DNA of 64,000 nt, from NCBI RefSeq assembly GCF_900142185.1, contig NZ_FQZZ01000001.1:1174171-1238170 (forward strand). The letters run 5' to 3'. Shown here piece by piece: positions 9,287 through 18,082 of the stretch (positions are counted from its first letter, which is position 1; each line of letters starts with the position of its first letter). This DNA comes from Lutimaribacter pacificus. Its GTDB lineage: Bacteria > Pseudomonadota > Alphaproteobacteria > Rhodobacterales > Rhodobacteraceae. A program made the position numbers and the translations under genes. A model generated the notes under the pieces. That model had not been told where the DNA came from, made no database searches, and worked only from the letters and a program-made list of their open reading frames with translations.

Positions 9287-10012
9287 ATGGACTGGCAGAG
9301 TCACCGACGCGATGCGCACAAACTTGGGCGCACACAGGAATTTCTCAAGCAGATCGTCTATGGCGGCAATGACGGAATCGTGACCACCTTTGCCATCGTT
9401 GCGGGCTTTGCCGGGGCGGCGGCCGAGGGCGTGGCGCAGATCGGCGGGCTGGCGGTGCTGGTTTTCGGGCTGGCGAATCTGTTCGCCGATGGCGTCAGCA
9501 TGGGGCTGGGCGAATTCCTGTCGGCGCGCAGCCAGGCCGACCTCTACCGCGCGCGCCGGTCGAGCGAGCTGCGCGAGATCGCGCATGACCCCGAGCAGGA
9601 GCGGATGGAGCTGTTCGAGATCCTGCGCCAGCGCGGCCTGCCCCCGGGCGAGGCCGACACCACCACCCAGATCCTGGCCCGGCACCCGGAATTCATGGCC
9701 GACCTGATGATGACCTATGAATTCGGCATGTCCGACCCGGACGAGGACCGCCCGGCAATCAACGGGCTGTTCACCTTCGGCAGTTTCCTGATCTTCGGCT
9801 CCGTGCCGCTGGTGCCCTATTTCCTGTTCGACGCCACCGACCGGACCTTTGCGCTGTCGGTTCTGGCGACGTTTCTGGCGCTTATGTCGCTGGGGCTTTT
9901 GCGCTGGAACGCCACCGGCGAACGGCTGGCGCGCTGCGTGGGAGAAACCGTGCTGGTGGGCACGATCTGTGCGCTGGTCGCCTTTGCCGTGGGCTGGATC
10001 GTTGGCGGCTGA
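9287..10012 (+). CDS. VIT-family (vacuolar iron transporter-like) membrane protein
   Basis: A 241-aa integral membrane protein of the VIT/CCC1 family, which transports Fe2+ or Mn2+. The family signatures are clear: [20 protein letters not shown] (TM1, residues about 24-43), then [20 protein letters not shown] in TM2, a cytoplasmic helical domain (residues about 80-150), and three C-terminal spans. The ATG at 9287 has a GGCGGAGG RBS. It lies divergent from lipA and 30 bp before the TfoX-domain gene. Whether it moves iron or manganese, and whether outward, cannot be told from the sequence. Confidence 0.88.
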   Translation: MDWQSHRRDAHKLGRTQEFLKQIVYGGNDGIVTTFAIVAGFAGAAAEGVAQIGGLAVLVFGLANLFADGVSMGLGEFLSARSQADLYRARRSSELREIAHDPEQERMELFEILRQRGLPPGEADTTTQILARHPEFMADLMMTYEFGMSDPDEDRPAINGLFTFGSFLIFGSVPLVPYFLFDATDRTFALSVLATFLALMSLGLLRWNATGERLARCVGETVLVGTICALVAFAVGWIVGG

Positions 10013-10042
10013 CAGCCGCCTGCAACGGGTTAATATGTCCGC

Positions 10043-10405
10043 ATGAGCACGCCGGTATCCTCGATCCGCAACCTCGGCCCCGCCTTCGAGGCGCAATGCG
10101 CCCGCGCGGGCATCCGATCCGCCGAAGAACTGCGCGCGCTGGGGGCGGACGAGGCCTATGGCCGGATTCTCGCCACCGGGATACGGCCGCATTTCATCTT
10201 CTACTACGTGCTGGTGATGGCGTTGCAGGGCCGGCCCTGGAACGATTGCAAGGGCGACGAGAAAACCGCCCTGCGTGCCCGGTTCGACGCGCTGAAGGCC
10301 AGCCGGCACGACAAGGGCCGCGCCCGGCTGGACGCGGCCCTGAATGAGATCGGGGTGATCGAAAAGCCGGTTCAGCCGACCAGTTCGAGACCCGAGAAGA
10401 AATAG
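10043..10405 (+). CDS. TfoX/Sxy C-terminal-domain protein
   Basis: A 120-aa protein consisting of a TfoX C-terminal (helix-hairpin-helix-like) domain: [37 protein letters not shown], then [18 protein letters not shown]. The N-terminal half of full-length TfoX is missing, which is usual for alphaproteobacterial homologues. Involvement in competence is not implied. It lies downstream of the VIT gene and overlaps the 3' end of the convergent ndk gene by 34 bp. Confidence 0.8.
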   Translation: MSTPVSSIRNLGPAFEAQCARAGIRSAEELRALGADEAYGRILATGIRPHFIFYYVLVMALQGRPWNDCKGDEKTALRARFDALKASRHDKGRARLDAALNEIGVIEKPVQPTSSRPEKK

Positions 10406-10794
10406 GCGATCTCGACCTTGGCGGTATCCTCGCCGTCCGAGCCGTGGACCGAGTTTTCGCCGATCGACAGGGCGAACTCCTTGCGGATCGTGCCTTCGGC
10501 GGCTTCCTCGGGGTTGGTGGCGCCCATCACGTCGCGGTTTTTCGCGATCGCGTCCTCGCCTTCCAGCACCTGCACCACGATCGGGCCCGAGGCCATGAAT
10601 TCGCACAGCTCGTCATAGAACGGGCGCTCCTTGTGCACCTCGTAGAAGACGCCGGCCTGCGCCTTGGTCAGGTGGATGCGTTTTTGCGCGATGATGCGCA
10701 GGCCCGCGGCCTCGAGCTTGGCGTTGATCGCGCCGGTCAGGTTGCGCTTGGTGGCGTCGGGCTTGATGATCGAGAAGGTGCGCTGAATGGCCAT
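10372..10794 (-). CDS. ndk: Nucleoside diphosphate kinase
   Basis: A 140-aa enzyme that balances nucleoside triphosphate pools by phosphotransfer from ATP through a phosphohistidine. It opens with the family signature [15 protein letters not shown] and contains the active-site histidine in ENSVHGSD (residues about 112-119). Length is exactly as expected. The 108 bp upstream presumably hold its promoter. The 3' end overlaps the convergent TfoX-domain gene by 34 bp. Confidence 0.97.
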   Translation of the reverse strand: MAIQRTFSIIKPDATKRNLTGAINAKLEAAGLRIIAQKRIHLTKAQAGVFYEVHKERPFYDELCEFMASGPIVVQVLEGEDAIAKNRDVMGATNPEEAAEGTIRKEFALSIGENSVHGSDGEDTAKVEIAYFFSGLELVG

Positions 10795-10902
10795 GTCGGT
10801 TATCCGTCCTGTTTTCGTGGTTCGGGCGGCCCCATGCCGCCGCCTGTCACAATCGAGGCGCGCTCTAGCATGGCTCAGGGGGCTTGAAAAGCCGTGATCG
10901 GG

Positions 10903-12090
10903 TCAGGCGATGCGGGCCTCGATCCGGTAGGCATATTGCGCCGAGAGCAGCGACAGCACCGAGACCGCCACCAGCAGCGACAACAGCGCCAGCGCGCCGC
11001 CCGTGCCCGCGACCACCACGCCCGCGATCGCGGTCAGCGCCGCGCCGCCCGCCAGCGTCAGCGCCCCCGACAGCCCCGAGGCGCTGCCCGCCAGGTGCGG
11101 CGCCACCATCATCACCGAGGCATTGACACCGGGGCTGGTCAGCCCGTTGCCCAGCCCGATGAACACCACGCAGCCGAACATCAGCAGCGGGTCGTCGACG
11201 CCGAGCGCGAACAGCACCACCCCGATCCCCGGCCCGATCACCGCCAGCCAGCGCCCGGCCAGCACGATCCGCGACAGCGGCACGCGGCCCGACAGGCGGC
11301 CGGTCAGGTAGTTGCCCAGCATGAACCCGGCCGGAACGCTGCCCATGCCCACGCCGACCCAGCCGGGGGTCAGGCCGAACTGCGTCTCGGCCACCTGCGG
11401 CGCACCGCCGAGAAAGGCGAAGAACCCGCCGATGGAAAACACCAGGCAACTGCAATGCGCCCAGAACAGCGGCACGCCCAGCAATTCGGGATAGCTGCGG
11501 AAATGCGCGCCGAACCCGCCCTTGCCCAGGTGCGTATTGGTTTCGGGCAGGTCCACCCAGACCAGCGCGAACATCGCCACCCCGATCAGGATGAAGGCGG
11601 CGAAATTCGCGCGCCAGCCGAACAGCTCGTCCAGCACCCCGCCCAGCACCGGCGCCAGCATCGGGGCCAGCGCCATCACCGCGCCGATCTGGCCCAGCAG
11701 CCGCGCGGCCTCGGCCCGGGGGGCGATATCGTTCACCACGGCGCGGCTGATCACCATGGCGCCCACCACCGCGCTCTGCAGCAGGCGAAAGCCCAGGAAC
11801 ACCCAGATATCCTGCGCGAAATAGCACCCGATCGAGGCGAGGATGAATATCGCCAGCCCTGCCAGCAGCACCGGGCGGCGGCCGTAGAGGTCCGACAGCG
11901 GCCCCATCACGATCTGCAGCACCGCCGAAACCGCCAGATACCCGCCGATGGACAGCGACACGAGGGCGTAATCGGCCTCGAACTCGTCGGCGATCCGGCT
12001 GAGCGAGGGCAGGAACAGGTTGAGCGTCAGCACGCTGATTCCGGTCAGCAGGACCAGTGTCAGCAGGCTGGGTTTTTTCGGTAATGTCAT
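10903..12090 (-). CDS. Bcr/CflA-type MFS drug exporter
   Basis: A 395-aa major facilitator superfamily protein with about 12 hydrophobic spans. The segment GPLSDLYGRRPVLL after TM2 is the MFS motif A loop, and LNLFLPSLSRIADEF in TM1 is typical of the Bcr/CflA drug-efflux subfamily. It is expected to sit in the inner membrane and export small molecules by proton antiport; the substrate is unknown. I use the ATG at 12090; an in-frame TTG lies nine codons further upstream. It is divergent from the ABC-F gene, about 100 bp away. Confidence 0.88.
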   Translation of the reverse strand: MTLPKKPSLLTLVLLTGISVLTLNLFLPSLSRIADEFEADYALVSLSIGGYLAVSAVLQIVMGPLSDLYGRRPVLLAGLAIFILASIGCYFAQDIWVFLGFRLLQSAVVGAMVISRAVVNDIAPRAEAARLLGQIGAVMALAPMLAPVLGGVLDELFGWRANFAAFILIGVAMFALVWVDLPETNTHLGKGGFGAHFRSYPELLGVPLFWAHCSCLVFSIGGFFAFLGGAPQVAETQFGLTPGWVGVGMGSVPAGFMLGNYLTGRLSGRVPLSRIVLAGRWLAVIGPGIGVVLFALGVDDPLLMFGCVVFIGLGNGLTSPGVNASVMMVAPHLAGSASGLSGALTLAGGAALTAIAGVVVAGTGGALALLSLLVAVSVLSLLSAQYAYRIEARIA

Positions 12091-12193
12091 TTGGCGCGTA
12101 TCCGTTTGTGCCCGCAATGGCTACGCGCTGCGTGCGGGCAGCGCAAGTCCGCACCCTCTGGCAGCGGCGCACGGGCTCTGTTAGAGGGCGGCC

Positions 12194-14047
12194 ATGTTGA
12201 AGATTTCCGATATCTCCTACGCGGTCGAAGGCCGGCCGCTGTTCGAAGGCGCCAGCGCCGTCATCCCGAACGGTCACAAGGTCGGGCTTGTCGGGCGCAA
12301 CGGCGCGGGCAAGACGACGCTGTTCCGCCTGATCCGTGGCGAGCTGGCGCTGGAGGGCGGCGATATCACCCTGCCCGCGGGCGCCCGCGTCGGCGGTGTC
12401 GCGCAGGAGGTGCCGGGCAACGAGGTCTCGCTGCTCGATACCGTGCTGGCCGCCGATACCGAACGCGCGGCGCTGCTGGCCGAGGCCGACACCGCGACCG
12501 ACCCCGCCCGCATCGCCGAGGTGCAGACCCGGCTGGCCGATATCGACGCATGGTCGGCCGAAGGCCGGGCCAGCTCCATCCTGCGCGGGCTGGGTTTCGA
12601 TGCCGAGGAACAGCTTATGCCCTGTTCCGCCTTTTCCGGTGGCTGGCGGATGCGCGTGGCGCTGGCCGGCGTGCTGTTCGCGCAGCCCGACCTGCTGCTG
12701 CTGGACGAACCGACCAACTATCTCGATCTGGAAGGGGCGCTGTGGCTGGAAAGCTATCTCCAGAGATATCCCCATACGGTCATCATCATCAGCCATGACC
12801 GGGGCCTGCTGAACCGCGCGGTGGGGGCGATCCTGCACCTGGAGGATCGCAAGCTGGCCTATTACACCGGCCCCTATGACCAGTTCGCCCGCCAGCGCGC
12901 CGAGCGCCGCGCCGTGCAGGCCGCCATGGCGAAAAAACAAGAGGCCCGCCGCGCCCATCTGCAAAGCTTCGTCGACCGTTTCCGCGCCAAGGCCAGCAAG
13001 GCACGGCAGGCGCAGGCGCGGCTGAAGATGATCGAGAAGATGGATTTCATCGCCGCCCCCGAAGAGGCGGCAAGGCGCGTCTTTACCTTCCCCGAGCCCG
13101 AGGAACTGTCGCCGCCCATCCTGGCGACCGAGGGCGTCAGCGTCGGCTATGACGGCAAACCGGTGCTGCGCAACCTGGCCCTGCGCATCGACCAGGACGA
13201 CCGGATCGCCCTGCTGGGCAAGAACGGTCAGGGCAAATCGACGCTGGCCAAGCTGCTGTCGGACCGGCTGGCCCCGATGGAGGGCAAAATCACCCGCTCG
13301 TCGAAACTGCGCATCGGATTCTTCGCCCAACACCAGGTGGACGAGCTGCATCTTGACGAAACGCCGGTGCAACACCTGCGCCGCGCCCTGCCCGACCGCG
13401 CCCCGGCGCAACTGCGCGCACGGCTGGCGGGCTTCGGGCTGATGGCCGATCAGGCGGAAACGCAGGTGGGCCGGCTGTCGGGCGGGCAGAAGGCGCGGCT
13501 GTCGCTGCTGCTGGCGACGCTCGACGCGCCGCATCTGCTGATCCTCGACGAGCCGACGAACCACCTCGATATCGAAAGCCGCGAGGCGCTGGTCGAGGCG
13601 CTGAACACCTATACCGGGGCGGTGATCCTGATCAGCCACGACATGCACCTGCTCAGCCTCGTGGCCGACCGGCTGTGGCTGGTCCGGGACGGCGCGGTGA
13701 CGCCCTATCAGGACGATCTGGAAAGCTATCGCAAGATGCTGCTGTCGGCCGATACCCCGGCGCGCGCGCAAAAGCCGAAAGAGGCGCCCAAGCCCAAACG
13801 CGCCGGCCGCGACGAAATCCTCACCCTGCGCGCCGAGCTGCGCAAATGCGAGGAGCGCGTGACCAGGATCGAGGAGATGCGCGAGAAACTTTCGGCCAAG
13901 CTGGCCGATCCCGCGCTTTACGACGATGCCAAGGCCGGTGAGCTTGCGGTCTGGAACCGCAAATACGCCGAGATCATGGATGGCCTCGCCCGCGCCGAAA
14001 CCCTGTGGGAGGCCGCGCAGGAACGGCTGGACGCGGCCGGGGGATAG
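12194..14047 (+). CDS. ABC-F family ATPase
   Basis: A 617-aa soluble tandem ABC protein. Domain 1 has Walker A GRNGAGKTT (residues about 34-42), signature FSGGWRMRV and Walker B LLLDEPTNYLD. Domain 2 has GKNGQGKST, LSGGQKARL and LILDEPTNHLD. A charged linker separates them (residues about 230-290), and a C-terminal coiled-coil extension follows (residues about 545-610). There are no membrane spans. ABC-F proteins act on ribosomes (EttA/Uup/YheS types); the C-terminal coiled coil and linker resemble the YheS/Uup branch. Which translational problem it relieves is unknown. A DUF2267-like gene follows after 4 bp. Confidence 0.92.
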   Translation: MLKISDISYAVEGRPLFEGASAVIPNGHKVGLVGRNGAGKTTLFRLIRGELALEGGDITLPAGARVGGVAQEVPGNEVSLLDTVLAADTERAALLAEADTATDPARIAEVQTRLADIDAWSAEGRASSILRGLGFDAEEQLMPCSAFSGGWRMRVALAGVLFAQPDLLLLDEPTNYLDLEGALWLESYLQRYPHTVIIISHDRGLLNRAVGAILHLEDRKLAYYTGPYDQFARQRAERRAVQAAMAKKQEARRAHLQSFVDRFRAKASKARQAQARLKMIEKMDFIAAPEEAARRVFTFPEPEELSPPILATEGVSVGYDGKPVLRNLALRIDQDDRIALLGKNGQGKSTLAKLLSDRLAPMEGKITRSSKLRIGFFAQHQVDELHLDETPVQHLRRALPDRAPAQLRARLAGFGLMADQAETQVGRLSGGQKARLSLLLATLDAPHLLILDEPTNHLDIESREALVEALNTYTGAVILISHDMHLLSLVADRLWLVRDGAVTPYQDDLESYRKMLLSADTPARAQKPKEAPKPKRAGRDEILTLRAELRKCEERVTRIEEMREKLSAKLADPALYDDAKAGELAVWNRKYAEIMDGLARAETLWEAAQERLDAAGG

Positions 14048-14051
14048 CGCC

Positions 14052-14510
14052 ATGCCGATGCCCTTTGCCTATCGCCACGCGGATCGGGACTGGCACAGGT
14101 TCCTGCGCATCGCGCGCGAGGAAATGGCGCTCGACAGCGACAACATGGCCTATACCGCCCTGCAGGGCGTGTTCCAGGCGTTTCGCCGACGCCTGACCGT
14201 GCAGCAGGCGGTGGATTTCGCGCAGGTGCTGCCGGCGGTGCCGCGGGCAATCTTCGTGGCCGACTGGCAGATCGCCGACAGCCCCGTGCCGCCCGGCACC
14301 CGCGCCGACTGGACCGCCGAGGCGTGCGCCCTGCGCCCCAACCACAACCTGACGCCGGAAAACTGCGTCGAGGCCACGGCCATCGCCCTGCGCCGCAGCG
14401 TCCGGCAGGCCGGGATCGAGGCGGTGCTGACCCGCCTGCCCCCGTTCGCGCGCACGTTCTGGGACACCCCGTCGCGCGACCCGGCAAGCCTGCAGCCCGG
14501 CTTCGGCTGA
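14052..14510 (+). CDS. DUF2267-like protein
   Basis: A 152-aa cytoplasmic protein beginning 4 bp after the ABC-F stop, so probably cotranscribed. It contains two imperfect helical repeats typical of DUF2267: W-HRFLRIA near residue 12 followed by AYTALQGVFQAFRRRLTVQQAVDFAQVLP, and a second, weaker one near residues 105-140 (CVEATAIALRRSVRQAGIEA, LTRLPPFARTFW). Function is unknown; the assignment to DUF2267 rests on pattern recognition only. Confidence 0.7.
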   Translation: MPMPFAYRHADRDWHRFLRIAREEMALDSDNMAYTALQGVFQAFRRRLTVQQAVDFAQVLPAVPRAIFVADWQIADSPVPPGTRADWTAEACALRPNHNLTPENCVEATAIALRRSVRQAGIEAVLTRLPPFARTFWDTPSRDPASLQPGFG

Positions 14511-14553
14511 CCGGCCTCTGGTCAAACCGCCCCTGCCCCCGTAGACAAGGCGC

Positions 14554-15171
14554 ATGGACACCGCGTTCTTCATCACAGCCTTCGTCACGCTTTTCGTGAT
14601 CATCGACCCGATCGGGCTGACGCCGCTGTTCGTCGCGCTGACGCAGGGCATGACGGCGCAGGCGCGGCGGGCGATTGCTGTGCGGGCCTGCGTCACCGGC
14701 GCGTTCATCCTGCTGCTCTTCGCCGCCTTCGGCGAGGCGGTGCTGGGCTTCGTCGGCATTTCCATGCCCGCCTTTCGCATCGCCGGGGGCGTTCTGCTGT
14801 TCCTGACCGCGCTCGACATGCTGTTCGAACGCCGCACCAAGCGGCGCGAGGATCAGGCGGACGAAGACGACGGCCCCGACCCTTCGGTGTTTCCGCTGGC
14901 GATCCCGCTGATCGCCGGGCCGGGGGCCATCGCCTCGGTCATCCTGCTGGCGGGGCAGTCGCCGGGCTGGCAGGGGCTGGTGGCGACGCTTGCGGTGATG
15001 GTGGCGGTGCTGCTGATCGTGATGGCACTGTTCTTGTCGGCGGGGCTGCTGGAGCACGCGCTGGGCAAGACCGGGATCAACGTGGTCACGCGGCTGCTGG
15101 GTATGCTGCTGGCGGCGCTGTCGGTGCAGTTCGTGCTGGACGGGTTGCGGGCCTTCGGTTTCGCGGGTTAG
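14554..15171 (+). CDS. MarC-family integral membrane protein
   Basis: A 205-aa protein with six hydrophobic spans and the MarC signatures: FFITAFVTLFVIIDPIGLTP at the N-terminus (residues 4-23), then a second-half repeat beginning FPLAIPLIAGPGAIASVI. The loop between TM3 and TM4 (residues about 92-110) is highly charged. MarC proteins were once tied to multiple antibiotic resistance, but no transport activity has been proved. A copy of the dispersed intergenic repeat begins 12 bp after its stop. Confidence 0.88.
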   Translation: MDTAFFITAFVTLFVIIDPIGLTPLFVALTQGMTAQARRAIAVRACVTGAFILLLFAAFGEAVLGFVGISMPAFRIAGGVLLFLTALDMLFERRTKRREDQADEDDGPDPSVFPLAIPLIAGPGAIASVILLAGQSPGWQGLVATLAVMVAVLLIVMALFLSAGLLEHALGKTGINVVTRLLGMLLAALSVQFVLDGLRAFGFAG

Positions 15172-15182
15172 GGGCTGAGCCC

Positions 15183-15349
15183 GCCCGGAACAGCCGCGCA
15201 GCGGCCCGGGCATCGCACGGCCGCCCCCCGGCCGGGCGATTGGCTGCCGAAAGTGCCACGATCAGAGGTGGAAGGTGGCCGCACGATAAATCGCCATGCC
15301 GATAGCGTCGGATCGCCCGCCCGCGGCCATGCGATGCCCTTCTGTTGCG
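15183..15349 (+). repeat. MITE-like dispersed repeat, full copy A
   Basis: A 167-bp intergenic element that begins GCCCGGAACAGCCGCGCAGC and ends CTTCTGTTGCG. Near-identical full copies lie at 42857-43024 (same strand) and 58351-58516 (opposite strand). It contains a nested hairpin (GCCCGG ... CCGC GCA GCGG ... CCGGGC). Its two halves are inverted copies of each other: GGGCATCGCA at 15208-15217 pairs with TGCGATGCCC at 15330-15339, and GGGCGAT at 15234-15240 with ATCGCCC at 15312-15318. No ORF is evident. It lies between the MarC stop and the protease gene. Confidence 0.85.
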
Positions 15350-15420
15350 ATTCCCACAGCCCGGTTGCCGCCACCGGTCCCCGTGCCTATATCATTCGGG
15401 CGCGCGCCAAGGGGCCTGAC

Positions 15421-16002
15421 ATGAACGAAATCCAGACCGGAAATCTTCTCTATCTCGTCGTGCTCGGTGCGGCGATCACCTTTTGGTTCGTCATGCAGAA
15501 CCGCAACAACCTCGGCCGCACGATGCAGCACGCGGTGGTCTGGGGGCTGCTGTTCCTGGGCATGATCGCGGGGGTGGGGCTGTGGAGCGATATCCGCGAC
15601 ACGGTGATGCCGCAGCAGACGGTGCTGGCCGCCGAGGGCCGGATCGAACTGCCCCGTGCGCCGGACGGACATTACTATGTCACGGCGGATGTGAACGGCC
15701 ACCCGACCCGTTTCGTCGTCGATACCGGCGCCACCGGGATCGTTCTCAGCCGCGAGGCCGCGCAGGACGCGGGTATCGACATGGACGAGCTGATCTTCTC
15801 GGGCCGCGCTTACAGCGCGAACGGCCCCGTGGCCACCGCGCCGGTGCGCCTCGACAGCCTGGCCATCGGCGCGATCGAGGACGAGGGGCTGCGCGCCTAT
15901 GTCAACGATGGCCAGATGGATATCTCGCTGCTCGGGATGAGCTACCTGCATCGCTATTCCCGGATCGAGATCACCGACGGCGCGCTGGTCCTGACGCGAT
16001 AG
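15421..16002 (+). CDS. Membrane-anchored retropepsin-like aspartic protease
   Basis: A 193-aa protein with two N-terminal membrane spans (YLVVLGAAITFWFVM, residues about 11-25, and VVWGLLFLGMIAGVGLW, residues about 40-56) and a periplasmic single-domain aspartic protease of clan AA (TIGR02281-like). The active-site triad is in FVVDTGATGIVLS (Asp near residue 101), and the flap region and final LLGMSYLHRYSRIEI match the family. Such enzymes should dimerise to be active. Substrates are unknown. The ATG at 15421 gives a protein of normal size; the frame is open upstream into repeat copy A but without family features. Confidence 0.88.
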   Translation: MNEIQTGNLLYLVVLGAAITFWFVMQNRNNLGRTMQHAVVWGLLFLGMIAGVGLWSDIRDTVMPQQTVLAAEGRIELPRAPDGHYYVTADVNGHPTRFVVDTGATGIVLSREAAQDAGIDMDELIFSGRAYSANGPVATAPVRLDSLAIGAIEDEGLRAYVNDGQMDISLLGMSYLHRYSRIEITDGALVLTR

Positions 16003-16008
16003 GGCGGA

Positions 16009-16473
16009 TCACCCGGCCTTTTCGGCCTTCTTCTCCCACCGGCCCGATTCCTCGGACCAGTATTGCGCGGCGCAGCCGGCATCGGTCAGCGCCTTCCACT
16101 GGCCGCGCGCGGCACCCACCGCCGCCTCGTCATGGCCGTCGAACAGGATGCAGACCCGCTCCAGCCGCTGCACCTCTTCCGGGGCAACCCCGGCGCCGTC
16201 CACCGCCATCAGGCAGGCGGGATCGTTCGGCGCGTCGGCACCGCAGGTCAGCAGCACCGGCTGCAACCCGTCATGCGGCCCGCCCGCCAGCCCGTGCGGC
16301 AGGAACTGCTCGTCGGACCCCAGCCACAACTTCTGGTCCAGCCAGTCCATCCGCCCCGGATCGGTGCCGCGCACCACCACGCGCCAGCCATTCGCCAGCG
16401 ACCGCTCCAGCAGCATCGGCAGCGCCCGTTCCAGCGGGCCGCGCGTCAGGTGGTAAAAGAACGCGGCACCCAA
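16009..16473 (-). CDS. holC: DNA polymerase III chi subunit
   Basis: A 154-aa protein matching HolC, the clamp-loader accessory subunit that bridges the replicase to SSB. The features seen are AAFFYHLTRGPLERALPMLLE at the start, WRVVVRGTDPGRMDWLDQKLW and FLPHGLAGGPHDGLQPVLL. The start appears to be TTG at 16473, because no ATG or GTG fits and the family N-terminus begins with this residue. It follows pepA by 7 bp, an arrangement (pepA-holC) shared with many proteobacteria, with lptF divergent on the other side. Confidence 0.9.
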   Translation of the reverse strand: MGAAFFYHLTRGPLERALPMLLERSLANGWRVVVRGTDPGRMDWLDQKLWLGSDEQFLPHGLAGGPHDGLQPVLLTCGADAPNDPACLMAVDGAGVAPEEVQRLERVCILFDGHDEAAVGAARGQWKALTDAGCAAQYWSEESGRWEKKAEKAG

Positions 16474-16480
16474 GGCGCGC

Positions 16481-17953
16481 CTACCCTTCCAGCGTGTCGG
16501 CGATCAGGCGGTTCAGCGCCAGCACACCCCAGCCGGTCGCGCCCTTGGGCGCATAGGTGGTGTCGGATTTCACATGCGCCACGCCCGCGATATCCAGGTG
16601 AATCCACGGCGTGCCCTCCTTGACGAAGCGTTGCAGGAACTGCGCCGCCGTGATCGACCCGGCAGGCCGCCCGCCCACGTTCTGCATGTCGGCGACGGGG
16701 CTTTTCAGCATGTCGTCATAGGCCTTGCCCAGCGGCATCCGCCACGCGCCCTCGCCCTCGGCCTGCGCGGCCTTGAGGAACCCGCCCGCCAGATCGTCGT
16801 CGTTCGAGAACACGGCTGCGTTCTCATGCCCCAGCGCGATGATGCAGGCCCCGGTCAGGGTGGCAAGGTCGATCATGCCGCGCGGCTTGAACCGGTCCTG
16901 CGCGTACCACATCACGTCCGCCAGCACGAGCCGCCCCTCGGCATCGGTGTTGATCACCTCGATCGTGTCGCCCTTCATTGATTTCACGATATCGCCGGGG
17001 CGCGTGGCACTGCCCGAGGGCATGTTTTCCACCAGCCCGACAAGGCCCACCACGTTGGCCCCGGCCTTGCGCAGCGCCAGCGCGCGCATGACGCCGGCGA
17101 CGACGCCCGCGCCGCCCATGTCCATTGTCATGTCTTCCATTCCGGCGGCGGGTTTCAGGCTGATGCCGCCGGTGTCGAACACCACGCCCTTGCCGACCAG
17201 CGCCAGCGGCGCCTCGCCTTTCTTGCCGCCGTCCCAGCGCATGACCACCAGCTTCGAGGGGCTGTCGCTGCCCTGCCCCACCGACAGCAGGCTGCCCATG
17301 CCCAGCTTTGCCATGTCCTTTTCTTCCAGCACCTCGACCTTCAGGCCCAGCTTTTCCATCTCGACAAGGCGCTTGGCGAATTCGGTCGTGGTCAGGATAT
17401 TGGCGGGCTCGTTCACCAAGTCGCGGGTAAAGAACACGCCCTCGGCCACCGCCAGCAGCGGACCGGCTGCCGCCTTCGCCTCGTCCGGCTTGCCGACCAT
17501 CAGCGTGGCCTCGGGCGTCTCGCCATCCTCTTTCGGGGCGCGGTGATCGGCGAAATCATAGGTCCTCAGCGCAAGGCCAAGCGCCACCTGCTCGACCCGC
17601 AGCGTGCCGCCCAGCAGCGCCAGCAGCGGCTTGCCGCCCTGCGCCTTTGCCAGTTCCACGCCCGCGCGCCGCGCCTCCTCGACCGAGGGGCGGCGCGGCA
17701 GGCACAGGATATCCAGCGCCTCGGCCTCTAGCCCCACGGGCATGACCAGCGTGGTCACGTCGCCCGGTTTCGCCCTGGCCCAGCGATCCGCCCCGGCCAG
17801 CCGCGCCACCGCGCCCTTGGTCAGCCGGTTCACGCGTCGCGCGCCGGGGTCCAGCTTGCCGTCCGGGGTAACGGTGATCGCCACGCGCCCCTTGTGCCCG
17901 GCAACGGCATCGAGATCGGTTTCGGCGAAACGGATGGTCTGCGGCGTGGTCAT
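16481..17953 (-). CDS. pepA: Leucyl aminopeptidase (M17)
   Basis: A 490-aa cytosolic di-metal aminopeptidase that removes N-terminal residues from peptides. The C-terminal catalytic domain shows the metal-binding and catalytic signatures LVGKGVVFDTGGISLKP (residues about 256-272) and NTDAEGRLVLAD (residues about 337-348). The N-terminal macro-like domain is also present. The ATG at 17953 is supported by GGGGAG just upstream; a much longer open frame exists but is a by-product of high G+C. It is divergent from lptF and followed by holC. Confidence 0.95.
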   Translation of the reverse strand: MTTPQTIRFAETDLDAVAGHKGRVAITVTPDGKLDPGARRVNRLTKGAVARLAGADRWARAKPGDVTTLVMPVGLEAEALDILCLPRRPSVEEARRAGVELAKAQGGKPLLALLGGTLRVEQVALGLALRTYDFADHRAPKEDGETPEATLMVGKPDEAKAAAGPLLAVAEGVFFTRDLVNEPANILTTTEFAKRLVEMEKLGLKVEVLEEKDMAKLGMGSLLSVGQGSDSPSKLVVMRWDGGKKGEAPLALVGKGVVFDTGGISLKPAAGMEDMTMDMGGAGVVAGVMRALALRKAGANVVGLVGLVENMPSGSATRPGDIVKSMKGDTIEVINTDAEGRLVLADVMWYAQDRFKPRGMIDLATLTGACIIALGHENAAVFSNDDDLAGGFLKAAQAEGEGAWRMPLGKAYDDMLKSPVADMQNVGGRPAGSITAAQFLQRFVKEGTPWIHLDIAGVAHVKSDTTYAPKGATGWGVLALNRLIADTLEG

Positions 17954-18082
17954 CTGGACTCCCCTCATTTCATGATCGCCCCGAGTCCTAGCGCGGCCCC
18001 GGCGGGTTGACCAGATAGCAGTTTGCCCCCGCCCGCGGTTCCTGTAACAAAAGGGCGGGTTCATCCGTGCCGTGGGGGTCTG

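Noticed and set aside
10865..14053. 1062-codon leftward open frame
   Set aside because: It runs antisense to the ABC-F gene, is rich in Arg/Gln/His in a way typical of G+C-rich antisense frames, and has no domain. The real genes here are the ABC-F ATPase and the MFS exporter.
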